Shown here: piece by piece, positions 1-10,575 of the stretch
Position numbering within the stretch: the stretch's first letter is position 1
Layout: every line of letters begins with the position of its first letter
DNA from: Artemisia argyi
Lineage: Eukaryota > Streptophyta > Magnoliopsida > Asterales > Asteraceae
DNA: 64,000 nucleotides
Assembly (NCBI GenBank): GCA_030686995.1
Contig: CM060693.1
Location: 113,221,728-113,285,727 of the forward strand
Direction: 5' to 3'
The notes under the pieces: generated by a model
What the model was told of the DNA's origin: nothing
Database searches by the model: none
What the model saw: the letters and a program-made list of their open reading frames with translations, nothing else
Program-made: the position numbers and the translations under genes

Positions 1-830
1 TATGTGCACCGTCAGATTGTATTCTCTATATATAGTTTTCTAATTTTCATTCATTAAAGAGAGAACTTTTGGAGGAACTTCACCATCAACCCTAGGATGA
101 ATTTTCACCATCTTATAAAGGTTTCAAACCCTTCTATCATCCATGTTTAATTAAAGATAAGTCTTCCAATAATCATTCAATATGTCTATGTGTTGTTTGA
201 TTTTATCTTATGCTTGTCTTTACATTAACATGCTAGGCTAGGTTTCTTTGTGTTTTCTTAGATGTAATGAAACCTACTTATTGATTATTGATTGATTGTT
301 TGTTATTAATTATTGTTGGATGAATAATTTCAATGTTAGGCTTAAGAAAACTGGGTAATCTCCAATTGGTAACTTGCTTGAACGTCTTAAGAAACATGAA
401 TCGGATGTGTACTATGATTTTAATGGTTGTATTTAATGTATAAGTGACTACTAAGGAGGCCATGTTAAAAGCTAGTTGTCGGCTCGACATAGGAAGAGGT
501 AGAAGCTTATAGAGTTGGGGAAGATCATACACGGCCCCATGAATGGTATTAAGGAATATAACCCGTCATCAACGCAATTGTAACAAACTAGTCAATTAAT
601 GAAAGATAGCTAGGGAGTAGTGAAATCTATGTAAACACGTTTCTCTCCATATAAGGTTTTTCTCACATTTTATTTTCTTGTAATTTTATTTCTATTGCAT
701 TTGTAGTTATTTGGGTTAGTTGACCAGCAACTAATTTCGCCCACTCTTCCAATACCCGAGATTTTTACTTGCTTTCCATAAAATATAAAAATACAAAAAG
801 AATCATCCCTCACCTCTAGACCTAGTTTAA
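1..830 (+). repeat. G1 5' LTR, first part (start lies left of the window)
   Basis: This is the 3' two-thirds of a gypsy LTR in + orientation. It matches the E2 LTR from the TATA-like CTATATATAG (27-36 here, 37371-37380 there) onward. It stops at 830, where E1 begins, and resumes at 7198. TTTAA at 826-830 is repeated at 7193-7197, which shows that E1 split one LTR. By comparison with E2, about 0.45 kb of LTR should lie left of position 1. No gene is seen. Confidence 0.88.
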
Positions 831-2242
831 TGATGCGTAGGGATTGCACCAGGCTTTACCTCTCAAGGGATCTCGAGAAGCTTACAACCCCCACCAGGCA
901 GTGTACCTGATCGTTGTAGTATAGTATAGTGACAAGTACCGAGGGATTGATCGTTCAGCTAGGAATAGTGTCGCTAGGATTAGAAAACCTAAATACTAGT
1001 TCTAAAGGTGAGGGATGATTATTTTTGTATTTTTATATTTTTTTAGAAAGCAAGTAAAAATCTCGGGTTTGAAGGATTTAGGCGGAATTAGTTGCTAGTC
1101 AACTAACCCAATACTAAAGATGCAATCAAAATAAAATACAAGAAATGAAAATAAACTAAATTAAACTAAGGTTGTGAGCAATAAGTGGAGAAATTGTGTT
1201 TACTTAGATTTCACTACTCCGTAGATATCTTTTACACGTTAATTACTTGTTATAGTTGCGTGGATGACGGATTGTATTCCTTAATACCATTCATGGGGTG
1301 GCGCACTTAATTCCCCAATCCTATGAGTGCCTACTTCACTCCTATGTCGAGCCGGCTAAGAAGCTCCTAACATGGGATCATTAGAATTTACTCATGCATT
1401 AAATACAACCAATAAAACCTAGTGCACGTCAGTTCATGTTTCCTAAGACGTTCAAGCATGTTACCATTTGGAGATCTGCCAGTTTTCTTAAGCCTAACAT
1501 CGAAATCATTCATCCAATACAACCATAAACAAGTAATCAACACATAATTAACATCTAGGTTTCATTAGATCTAAGCAAACACAAGATAGATCTAGCCTAG
1601 CATGATGGAATTAAGACAAGAACAAGATATAGACAACCAACACATAGACATATTGATTGAATTAGAAGAACACTTATCTCAATTACACATGAAAGGGTTC
1701 AAGGGCTGAAAACCCTTGAAAATCTGTAAAATTCGTACTAAGTTCGGCCTTAGGGTTTCTCCAAAACTTCTCTTTTTTTATGAATGAAAATTAGAAAACT
1801 ATATATAGGAAATTGAGGCTGACGGTGTCAAGACCAAATTGGTTACGCCGTCATCTCGCCACCAAAAGAATTCTCGGACTGCCTTGATCTACTTCTGACG
1901 CCGTCACGTTATAACTTTTTCCAGGCCGTCACGTATTTTACTCTTGACGCTCTTTCTTGTGACGCCTTCATTTCTGTACTGGGCCGTCATGAAAATTACT
2001 CTTGACGCCGTCAGGATTTTACTCTTGACGCCATCACCTACTGTTCCCAGCAAGGAAAATTAAGACTTTGGCGTTTTCTTCACTTTTATGCTCCAAAAAC
2101 GTCTGAATTGCTTCCTTTTCCAGATTTCTCTCCCAAAGTACCTAAAATCACAAAAGGAACGATTTAGGGCAATATTTGATCAAATAAATTCAATTCCGGG
2201 CTTAAATGACCCCCTAAAAGTGGTTCATTTTTCGCCTCGTCA
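831..2242 (-). repeat. E1 3' LTR
   Basis: On the minus strand it begins TGACGAGGCG and ends CTACGCATCA, giving the TG...CA ends of the family. It holds a TATA-like sequence near 1800-1806 and, upstream of it on that strand (about 1820-2045), a run of TGACG-type dyads: about nine copies, several degenerate. Several differences from the 5-prime copy are C/T or G/A changes at CG sites in this array. Confidence 0.9.
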
Positions 2243-4723
2243 TATACCCTTACACTTGAGATTTGCTTGTCCTCAAGCAAATGCGCTTTTATTCTAGTCA
2301 AAATACAAGTTAGGGGTCATTTAACACTAATATAAAAGTAATTACAACAAATAATCGTTCCACTAAAGACCAATAGACAAGCACGGAGGTCATACACTAG
2401 CACCTCACAAATAGTGTTTAGATACTCACATCTCTCGGGTGTAATAAAGTAAAAATTACAATATGGAAACGGAAGATATCTCTCACTACCTGTCATAGCA
2501 AAATAGATTACCATAGGCTTGGGAAAGGATCAAACCTCCACCACATGGCGTAAGCACCTAGGCTAAACTATCAAAGAGGTCTTTTAAAGGGTTGTAACGT
2601 TAGGTGTAGGGATATGAAATACACAGTTTTGTTGGATAAAGGAAGTTTTTACTGGTGGCGAGTTAACAATCTTGGTTAATTACATGTACAATATGGCGTT
2701 ACTAAGCCAAGACTAGACTCGACTTAAGCTAATAAATGAAAAATAACAAAAACATAAAATAAACATAGAATGAAACGGGATGGTAGTCCGTATATTTTTT
2801 CTCTTTTTCTTTTTCTATTTATTATTTTTTTTCTTTTTCTTTGTTTTTTCGATTTTTTTTTTTTTTTTTTTTTTGCATACACTCTTACCCTACCATCCAA
2901 AATAATACATCATAGGGAATGGAAATTCCCCTTATACTTGAATTTTTACATATTTTACAATAAACTAATCTAATGACTCGAATTAAGAAAATCAAAACAA
3001 TTGGAGTACTTTTAAGATTAACGCACATATGGGGGTAATATATGATGTTCTTCCCCATTATTCCATAAAATAAATACTTTTACCCATGAGTCCCAATCGT
3101 CCCAAAACAATATGTACAAGGATATGACTCGACTTAGCAACCATGTAATCAATTAGATAGTTAACTTAGGGTTTAACAAATAACAATAATGCACTAAAAA
3201 TGAGCGCATACACGAAAGGCTAAGGCGATTTGGGTGTACATTTCAGTGGGGTGTAACAAATTCTTCCTTTAAGTAAAATGCTTAAAGTTAGAAACGAAAA
3301 GATAGGCTCGGAGGGGTGTACTAGGGGTTTCGTGTACTAAAAATGAGTACAACGCTAAGGTGTGGGAAAAATTAGTTGACTTTATTAGCCAAGTAATATG
3401 ACTTAAATGGTCAAGTAATTATGATACGGGTTTAACACAAGGGTGATCCTAATGCCTCTTATCATGTAGTAAATCCTACTACACGAATGTAGTCTCACTA
3501 GCGGTCTCGGGATGCATCACTAACGCAAGTTCTAGAATCTAAATGCTACCGGTATACTCATAAGCACTAATAGTAAATGCCTTTCCTATCAAATCTAAAG
3601 GCGAACCTCACATATTTGGGTAGAAAATTTTTCTGAATAGTACGGTTATGTGCTAGTCATACAATCTCCTATCCATGAGACGCTTGCTATGGCTAAAGTT
3701 TCACTCCTAAATGTTGTAAAAAATTTTAAATTTGGCGCTAAAATTACACTAACAAGTATTTCTCATAGTTTTATTACACATCTACCATTAAACAAAACAA
3801 ACTCAAGCGAAAGTGTACATGTAAGGTATCATCATTTTACCCTCCCCTTACACTTAAGATGAACATTGTCCCCAATGTTCAAGTAAAGAATGTAAAAGTG
3901 AAAAAGTAAAAAGAATGAAATCAAATACTCCCCTGATTCGCTCGGTATGGATAATAAGGTGGCCAGGTTAAATCTTCCTCCAAGAAAATGAACAATCAAA
4001 GATTCCCTTCCAGAATATAAATCATCTTCTTGTCATACATAACCTGTAAATCCTGAGAAAACAAACAAGGCAACCTCGCATAAAATCGGCGGCAATCTAT
4101 ATAAGTTACTAAATCCTAGAAAACAAAATAAGATATAATGCTTGTGGAATGAAGTTTGCAGATTTCCTAGAGATTATAAAACTTAATAATTCACAAAAAC
4201 ATTAAGACTCCGTTAGAAAAACAAAACCGGTAAAATTTCCAGATTTTTACACGTGACGCCGTCAAGAGTAATCTCGTGACGCCGTCAGAAGTGATCTGCA
4301 GAAATTCTTATGTTAAGTTTCCAGAAAAGGAAAAACTTGGTCCTACTTCCTGGAAAATCCTGCAAAACTTCATTATGACTCAATACAAGCATTTGACTCT
4401 AACAAATACGAATATACATGTTCACTTAATATTGTGGAGAATCATGATCAGTTTGTTTCTTAAAAACATATTTGGGGTTTCCCCTTACACTTATCTTTTG
4501 CAAAAATACTTTTAGGTGGAGTTAAGACTAGGCCAAAACAACAAAGTAAAGTATTTCCACTATTTAATTGAGAAACATGATCTACCAACAATAAAAATAA
4601 AGCATGCATACGGAAGCAAATAACAAACAAACAAACAAAATAAATTCACACAAAACATGGGTTGCCTCCCAAGAAGCGCTTTTCTTTATTTACGAGTCTT
4701 GTAGCTAGACTCAAGGTCATGGG
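2243..4723 (-). other. E1 3' non-coding region with polypurine tract
   Basis: About 2.5 kb with no convincing gene, homologous to 18977-21356, 40736-43222 and 46844-49323. The end next to the LTR reads, on the minus strand, CAAGTGTAAGGGTATA, the likely polypurine tract. It includes a long T tract near 2851-2874 (A-rich on the element strand). Two TGACG-S-CGTCA dyads lie at about 4255-4290, near the ORF. Small ORFs here are in different frames in the four copies and are not credited. Confidence 0.75.
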
Positions 4724-5620
4724 TTACCGTGTATCGCTTATGCTCACATAACCAAGCGTGAGCCATCTAATGGTCGCCTCATCTTTCTTATACTCATCTC
4801 CTAACTCTAGACATCCGCGATAGTATCTTTTATTCTTCTCATGAGTATACTTAAGCCCTTTTCTCTTATCCTTCTCACTTAGCATTTCTATGGGCGGATA
4901 CCTACTACACTTCTCCATGGAAAAATCCTTGAACCTATGGTGTGTGTGGGGCATTTGATACACAAAATCTTCATCCCCATCCGAGAATGTAATTAACCCT
5001 TCTATGAGTTTTTCATCGAGGTCGGTCAACCGTTTGAAAGGTTTTCCAAACACAACTTGGGTCAACTTATCATCAATAAATTCTCCTAGATTCTCCATAA
5101 CCATGAACTCAACAAGATAAACCAAGCTTCCTACAAACACATGCAACGGTATTGCCCTAGCAATAATGTTTTCTCCTTTGTATTCTAACTCATCTACCAT
5201 GATTTTATTATATTCATTACGCGAGATTATGTTCATCGGGAGAGATGAGTTAAGATAGGCGATAAAGCTCTTAAATCCAATCTTACAAGGAAATTGCATG
5301 TTGAATGAACTATCACACTCAATCCTAGTTCTAGGGTCGACATACCTAAGAGGGTTTATTTCCTCTTCCAACCTATTCTCATTAATCACATCACCGTCAT
5401 CAAGATCCTCGTCGGAGTCTGAATAGTAAAAAGGACTAGCCCTACGGTCATCATCATGATCAGACTCTTCTAACTCAGAATTATTATCAAAGTGGTGGTT
5501 GGGCGAGAGGTTAGGCGGGTTCTCATTCTCAACTAAAGGGAGTGGGGTGGGCATTTGGAAAATCCTACGACGAAAAACACGAATAACAGGAATCAAACGA
5601 TCAATGTTATTGTTATCCAT
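4724..5620 (-). CDS. E1 retropepsin-like protein (only ORF of the element)
   Basis: An intact 298-codon ORF whose ATG lies about 160 bp from the LTR, where gag starts in G1. The N-terminal 110 residues are acidic and low complexity (runs of D, E and S). Residues about 110-240 resemble the aspartic-protease-like domain of plant gypsy elements: a PCKIGF strand, then AYLNSSLPMNI at the position of the catalytic D-T/S-G loop, then LHVFVGSLVYLVEF and VVFGKPF. The catalytic Asp appears to be replaced by Asn, so proteolysis is doubtful. The C-terminal part has RYYRGCLELGDEYK, a motif shared with E2 and E3. No gag or pol accompanies it. The role is unknown; a Gag-like or regulatory role is only a guess. 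Confidence 0.75.
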   Translation of the reverse strand: MDNNNIDRLIPVIRVFRRRIFQMPTPLPLVENENPPNLSPNHHFDNNSELEESDHDDDRRASPFYYSDSDEDLDDGDVINENRLEEEINPLRYVDPRTRIECDSSFNMQFPCKIGFKSFIAYLNSSLPMNIISRNEYNKIMVDELEYKGENIIARAIPLHVFVGSLVYLVEFMVMENLGEFIDDKLTQVVFGKPFKRLTDLDEKLIEGLITFSDGDEDFVYQMPHTHHRFKDFSMEKCSRYPPIEMLSEKDKRKGLKYTHEKNKRYYRGCLELGDEYKKDEATIRWLTLGYVSISDTR

Positions 5621-5762
5621 CGAAATAGTTTACGAACAAAGGAAACAAAGAAATAAGATAGACTAAAGAAAACCTAAAAATAAAAATAAAATCAACTAGA
5701 AGGGAGTCTAGCAAGTAGACCTAATAAAAAGAGATTCTAACCTAGACAATAACTATTCCCCA

Positions 5763-5781
5763 GGCTGCGGCGCCAAAAACT
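5763..5781 (-). promoter_or_regulatory. E1 primer binding site
   Basis: On the minus strand, directly after the LTR end, the sequence reads AGTTTTTGGCGCCGCAGCC. TGGCGCCG is the family core, complementary to a tRNA-Asp-type 3' end. The 140 bp between it and the ORF is a plain leader. Confidence 0.85.
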
Positions 5782-7192
5782 TGATACGTAGGGATTGCAC
5801 CAGGCTTTACCTCTCAAGGGATCTCGAGAAGCTTACAACCCCCACCAGGCAGTGTACCTAATCGTTGTAGTATAGTATAGTGACAAGTACCGGGGGATTG
5901 ATCGTTCAGCTAGGAATAGTGTCGCTAGGATTAGAAAACCTAAATACTAGTTCTAAAGGTGAGGGATGATTATTTTTGTATTTTTATATTTTTTTAGAAA
6001 GCAAGTAAAAATCTCGGGTTTGAAGGATTTGGGCGGAATTAGTTGCTAGTCAACTAACCCAATACTAAAGATGCAATCAAAATAAAATACAAGAAATGAA
6101 AATAAACTAAATTAAACTAAGGTTGTGAGCAAAAAGTGGAGAAATTGTGTTTACTTAGATTTCACTACTCCGTAGATATCTTTTACACGTTAATTACTTG
6201 TTATAGTTGCGTGGATGACGGATTGTATTCCTTAATACCATTCATGGGGTGGCGCACTTAATTCCCCAATCCTATGAGTGCCTACTTCACTCCTATGTCG
6301 AGCCGGCTAAGAAGCTCCTAACATGGGATCATTAGAATTTACTCATGCATTAAATACAACCAATAAAACTAGTGCACGTCAGTTCATGTTTCCTAAGACG
6401 TTCAAGCATGTTACCATTTGGAGATCTGCCAGTTTTCTTAAGCCTAACATCGAAATCATTCATCCAATACAACCATAAACAAGTAATCAACACATAATTA
6501 ACATCTAGGTTTCATTAGATCTAAGCAAACACAAGATAGATCTAGCCTAGCATGATGGAATTAAGACAAGAACAAGATATAGACAACCAACACATAGACA
6601 TATTGATTGAATTAGAAGAACACTTATCTCAATTACACATGAAAGGGTTCAAGGGCTGAAAACCCTTGAAAACCTGTAAAATTCGTACTATGTTCGGCCT
6701 TAGGGTTTCTCCAAAACTTCTCTTTTTTTATGAATGAAAATTAGAAAACTATATATAGGAAATTGAGGCCGACGGCGTCAAGACCAAATTGGTGACGCCG
6801 TCATCTCGCCGCCAAAAGAATTCTCGGACTGCCTTGATCTACTTCTGACGCCATCACGTTATAACTTTTTCCAGGCCGTCACGTATTTTACTCTTGACGC
6901 TCTTCCTTGTGACACCTTCATTTCTGTACTGGGCCGTCATGAAAATTACTCTTGACGCCGTCAGGATTTTACTCTTGACGCCGTCACCTACTGTTCCCAG
7001 CAAGGAAAATTAAGACTTTGGCGTTTTCTTCACTTTTATGCTCCAAAAACGTCCGAATTGCTACCTTTTCCAGATTTCTCTCCCAAAGTACCTAAAATCA
7101 CAAAAGGAACGATTTAGGGCAATATTTGATCAAATAAATTCAATTTCGGGCTTAAATGACCCCCTAAAAGTGGTTCATTTTTCGCCTCATCA
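5782..7192 (-). repeat. E1 5' LTR
   Basis: Same LTR as 831-2242, with TG...CA ends on the minus strand. The dyad array (about 6765-6990) lies upstream of the TATA-like box near 6751 on that strand, so this copy is the presumed promoter of E1. The flanking TTTAA at 7193-7197 completes the target duplication. Confidence 0.9.
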
Positions 7193-7197
7193 TTTAA

Positions 7198-7367
7198 TTA
7201 AGTTTTAATCCCAACAAACACTATTCCCCAAGTAGAACGATCAATCCCCCGGTACTTGCCACTACACTATACTACATCGGTCAGGTACACTGCCTGGTAG
7301 GGATTGCAAGCTTCTCAAGATCCCTCGAGAGGTAAAACCTTTTGCAAGGTTGCAAAACCCCGCATCA
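7198..7367 (+). repeat. G1 5' LTR, second part
   Basis: Continues the LTR interrupted at 830, running through the conserved CCCGGTACTTG block to the CGCATCA terminus at 7361-7367, immediately before the primer site. Confidence 0.88.
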
Positions 7368-7368
7368 A

Positions 7369-7391
7369 GTTTTTGGCGCCGCTGCCGCGGA
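7369..7391 (+). promoter_or_regulatory. G1 primer binding site
   Basis: TTTTTGGCGCCGCTGCCGCG follows the LTR end. It matches the TGGCGCCG-type (tRNA-Asp) primer site of Athila/Tat-like gypsy elements, with a few changes. Positions 7392-7537 are an untranslated leader ending at the gag ATG. Confidence 0.83.
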
Positions 7392-7537
7392 CTATTTATT
7401 GCTTAGGTTGAAATTTCTTTTTATTAGGTCTACTTGCTAGATTCCTTTCTAGTAAGATTTTTATTTTAATTTTATAGGTTTTCTTTAGTCAATCTTTTTC
7501 TTCGTTCCTTTGTTCGTAACCATTACCATCCGCCATC

Positions 7538-7815
7538 ATGGAAGGTGGTAATATTTTTGACCCCATCAACCCACCACAACAAGACCAACCCCAACCAAAC
7601 CAACCTCATAGACCCCGCACTTTAGGAGAGTACTCCTGTCCTAGCCACCAAGGCTATCGAAACACCATTGAGCTCACCCAAGGAGCCAATGTGTCTCCCT
7701 TGCGATCCGACACCATCTGGTTGGTGCAAAGCGGATGTGCATTCCATGGACTTCGTTCTGAAGATCCTAACCAATATCTTAATGGTTTCCTCAAAATCGT
7801 AGATTCCATAGACCT
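7538..7815 (+). pseudogene. gag: G1 gag, N-terminal part
   Basis: Translates as a Ty3/gypsy gag N-terminus: a Pro/Gln-rich start, then RTLGEYSCPSHQGYRNTIEL, PLRSDTIWLVQ and GCAFHGLRSEDPNQYL. The same block appears in E3 gag (about 45200-45480, minus strand). The reading frame runs into a misplaced LTR fragment at 7816, so the central gag region (WLERLPAGS through TKLRNDIL in E3) is missing. Gag would form the particle that packages element RNA; this copy cannot. Confidence 0.88.
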
Positions 7816-8058
7816 GAGATTTTTACTTGTTTTCCATAAAATATAAAAATACAAAAAGAATCATCCCTCACCTCTAGACCTAGTTTAATTAAGTTTTAAT
7901 CCTAACGAACACTATTCCCCAAGTAGAACGATCGATCCCCCGGTATTTGCCACTACACTATACTACATCGGTCAGGTACACTGCCTGGTGGGGATTGCAA
8001 GCTTCTCGAGATCCCGCGAGAGGTAAAACCTTTTGCAAGGTTGCAAAACCACGCATCA
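7816..8058 (+). repeat. LTR 3'-end fragment lodged inside G1 gag
   Basis: About 240 bp identical in kind to the last part of the family LTR, from GAGATTTTTACTTG to CACGCATCA. It lies in the middle of gag, with gag sequence on both sides. It replaces the internal gag segment rather than simply being added, so it reflects recombination or repair rather than transposition. Confidence 0.87.
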
Positions 8059-8935
8059 TGTTCCAACAACATCAATGCGAAACTCTCTATAAAGCATGGA
8101 CTTTATTCAAGGACTTGCTTCAAAAAGTCCCTCATCATGGCATAGATCTTTGGCTCTTGGTCCAAATCTTCTATGACCATGTCGACAACTTCACCAAGCA
8201 TGGCATTGATCGAGCAGCAGGTGGTAGATTACGAGAAAAAGGGGCCTTGGTGAGTCATGGGTAATCATTGACGAGCTTGCCTTATTTGGCAGTGACTCTT
8301 GGGAAGACTCCCATGACGAAACCATGGTCGTTATGGCAATCACATCACCTGAAAAAGTCTCTCATCTCTCTGAAGAAAACCTGTGTGAGCTTCAGAAAAG
8401 GGTTGATTACCTAATTGAAAAGCGAATGAGGTCTTTAAGTCCCATCCAAGCAACTGTCAATTCCATTTCGAACAATAAACCCACACCTCTGTCTGAATCA
8501 CCTCTCAGAGAAAATGCGGAATCTTTTCGAAGAAATGCTCTACCCTTTCCAACACCTCCCAACCTTAGCTCAGAATTTGAATCCCGAATGAGAGAGTATA
8601 TGTCGGCCCATTCCGAAAGTTGGCAAAATTTGAAGAAGCCGTCTATAGGCAAAGGGAGAAATGCAAGAGAAAATGGCTGAGATGATGAATCTATTAAAGG
8701 AGTATACGAAGGTGAAGACTCCTGAAAAAGTGTTGGTTAGAATGGGAAATGACACTCCCTTCACCAAGTTTTTCAATTCCATATCCGTTGTCCATAAGGA
8801 CAATAACAAGGAGGAGAAAACTACCATTAGTACACCAACAATTGAGGAACCACCTAAGTCTCAACCACTAAGGTCCTATCTGAAACACAATATTAATGAA
8901 AAAAGTATAATTAATTGGATGAGGAATGATTGACA
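8059..8935 (+). pseudogene. gag: G1 gag, C-terminal part and linker
   Basis: Resumes gag directly after the LTR fragment with MFQQHQCETLYKAWT, FKDLLQKVPHHGIDLWL and IFYDHVD, the standard continuation of this gag family. It has a stop near 8262 and then frame changes. Later pieces (8324-8680 and 8661-8933) carry a charged, helical spacer with EKVSHLSEENLCELQKRVDY and no clear zinc knuckle. The reading frame is broken several times. Confidence 0.75.
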
Positions 8936-9008
8936 TAACTATTCAGCTAAAAAGATCTCTAGCGAAAAAAAGGAAGAAGATGAATCTGATACGTTACCCA
9001 GAGGACCT

Positions 9009-9616
9009 GTGTACAAAAGGTTATTTAAGATAAGTGTGACTATGAAACAAGTAGCTGTTGGGAACTTTGAAATACCATGTAGCATAGGTGAATTAAAATA
9101 CGTGGTTGCTTTAGCCAACCAAGGCTCAGAGGTGAACCTGATGCCTATATCCACTTATGCTAAGTTAACCAACGAAATACCAACCACTACCCGTATTAGA
9201 CTCTCCTTTGCTGGTCACTCTTACGTATATCCCTTAGTAATAGCAGAAGATGTATTAGTTAATGTAGCAGGTTTGATGTTTCCCGTTGACTTCATGATCA
9301 TTGATGATAGAGAGGATGAGTATATGCCCATGATTCTTGGAGCACCGTTTCTTACTACTGCAAGGGCAGTCATCAATTATGTAAAGGGGACAATAGAACT
9401 TAAATCAGGGCAAAGGAGGATACGTTTCCACAAGACCCCACAAGATACAAGGAAGAATGTAGTGCAAAGTAAAGATGGGTACAATTGTGATATACCTCAT
9501 AATCATGTTCATGAAAAGATCCTTGCATGGGAGGCAAGGATTAAGAGCTACGATGAAATTGAGATTAGAAATGGTAAGGGGGGAGATATGGACTGCATTA
9601 AGGGTGAAATAGAATG
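9009..9616 (+). pseudogene. G1 retropepsin domain
   Basis: An open stretch with the Ty3/gypsy aspartic protease fold: GNFEIPCSIGELKYVVAL, the active-site loop ANQGSEVNLMP, LSFAGHSYVYPL, IAEDVLV, then MILGAPFLTTARAVI (the second conserved strand). The family loop normally carries an Asp before the xG pair; here it is Asn, so the enzyme is probably dead. The frame would run on into pol but is cut at 9617 by copia C1. The other side of C1 resumes only at the integrase tail. Confidence 0.85.
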
Positions 9617-10002
9617 TGTTGACATAAATAATGCCTAAAAACATTATTAACATTTTATCAATATCTCTATGTTTTGATTATTACAAAACATAAACCCATT
9701 GAACTAAAATTTATGACATAAACAAGTATTTAGTGATTAATATTCTCTTTACATCCAAATCACTTAAGGTATGAATAAACAAAGTGTTTATTGAATCTAT
9801 GATCAAAGGAAAATTTTTCTAAATCACTAGAACTTTTATAAAATGTCATTAACACTTAATATCTTTTATAAAACATTTTTGGAATTAAAAGAATATGTTT
9901 AAATCACTATAAATATATTATTTCAAATTTCCAACCAAAAATGGAAAATTTTATCCAGACAAATGTTCCAAACAAAAGGTCAAAAAAACTCCAACGTTCA
10001 GG

Positions 10003-10091
10003 AGGGCGGCCCCCTTAATCATTAAGGGGACCGCCCCCTAATTAAGGGGACCGGCCACACTCCAGAACAGTATTTTTGCTCCCTATAAATA
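10003..10091 (+). promoter_or_regulatory. C1 LTR promoter: CCCCTTAAT palindromes and TATA box
   Basis: CCCCTTAATCATTAAGGGG is a perfect 9-bp inverted repeat around one base. It is followed by a second AATTAAGGGGACCGGCC half-module. CTATAAATA at 10083-10091 is a good TATA box about 25 bp downstream of the module, so this looks like the core promoter with a strong upstream element. The binding factor is unknown. Confidence 0.72.
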
Positions 10092-10404
10092 CTAGTTCAT
10101 TCCACAGATTTTTCTCACCTTTTGCAATCCTAAACTTTCTGTTCTAGATCTCCATTTCTATTCTCTTAATCTTTGATCATACATACATAAATCTTTATTT
10201 CAAAGTGATCCAAACATCATCCTCTCAAGTGAAAAAGAAGAATACTTCTATCCTCCAAGACAAGAAGTATTACAACTTGTTGTGACCTCCACATCCAAGT
10301 TGTTAGAGCATCATCAATTGTATCTATCTCTTTGTGTAATTAGTTGTGAATATTTGATAGTAGATAGTTTAGCTAGGTATATAGATAGTGTGATTGGTTA
10401 GTAG

Positions 10405-10575
10405 TTTGTTGTGAAGGAGAAGAGTTAGGAAGTAGATTGTAGTGAAGAAGATTGGTGTGAAGTAGATAGGTGTGAAGTAGAAAGTAGTGATGAAGATTGG
10501 TGTGAAGTAGATAGGTGTGAAGTAGAAAGTTGTGAAGTAGATTGGTGTGAAGATTGCTTGGTGTGAAAAGGTTGT
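10405..10575 (+). repeat. GTGTGAAGTAG minisatellite in C1 5' LTR
   Basis: Irregular tandem copies of a unit like GATTGGTGTGAAGTAGATAG, about 20-32 bp apart, in the transcribed leader part of the LTR. The same array is at 18140-18310 and, diverged, at 60515-60690. Minus-strand reading frames over it (Ser/Thr/His repeats) are artefacts. Confidence 0.8.

Larger units (their letters stand above)
831..7192 (-). mobile_element. E1: complete non-autonomous Ty3/gypsy-type LTR element
   Basis: A 6.36 kb element on the minus strand with two near-identical LTRs (831-2242 and 5782-7192) and a perfect 5-bp duplication TTTAA at 826-830 and 7193-7197. Internally, in transcription order, it has a tRNA-Asp-type primer site, one 298-codon ORF and about 2.5 kb of non-coding DNA. 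No gag, reverse transcriptase, RNase H or integrase is seen, so it must have moved with enzymes from another element. By eye the LTRs differ at about 20 positions (roughly 1.4%), so the insertion is young. It sits inside the LTR of its own relative G1. Confidence 0.92.

Noticed and set aside
278..532. Small minus-strand ORF at the window start
   Set aside because: Lies in the G1 LTR; the frame is not preserved in the E1, E2 or E3 LTR copies.
2770..2973. Phe/Leu-rich small ORF
   Set aside because: Produced by T-rich runs in the 3' region; not conserved as a frame in the sister copies.
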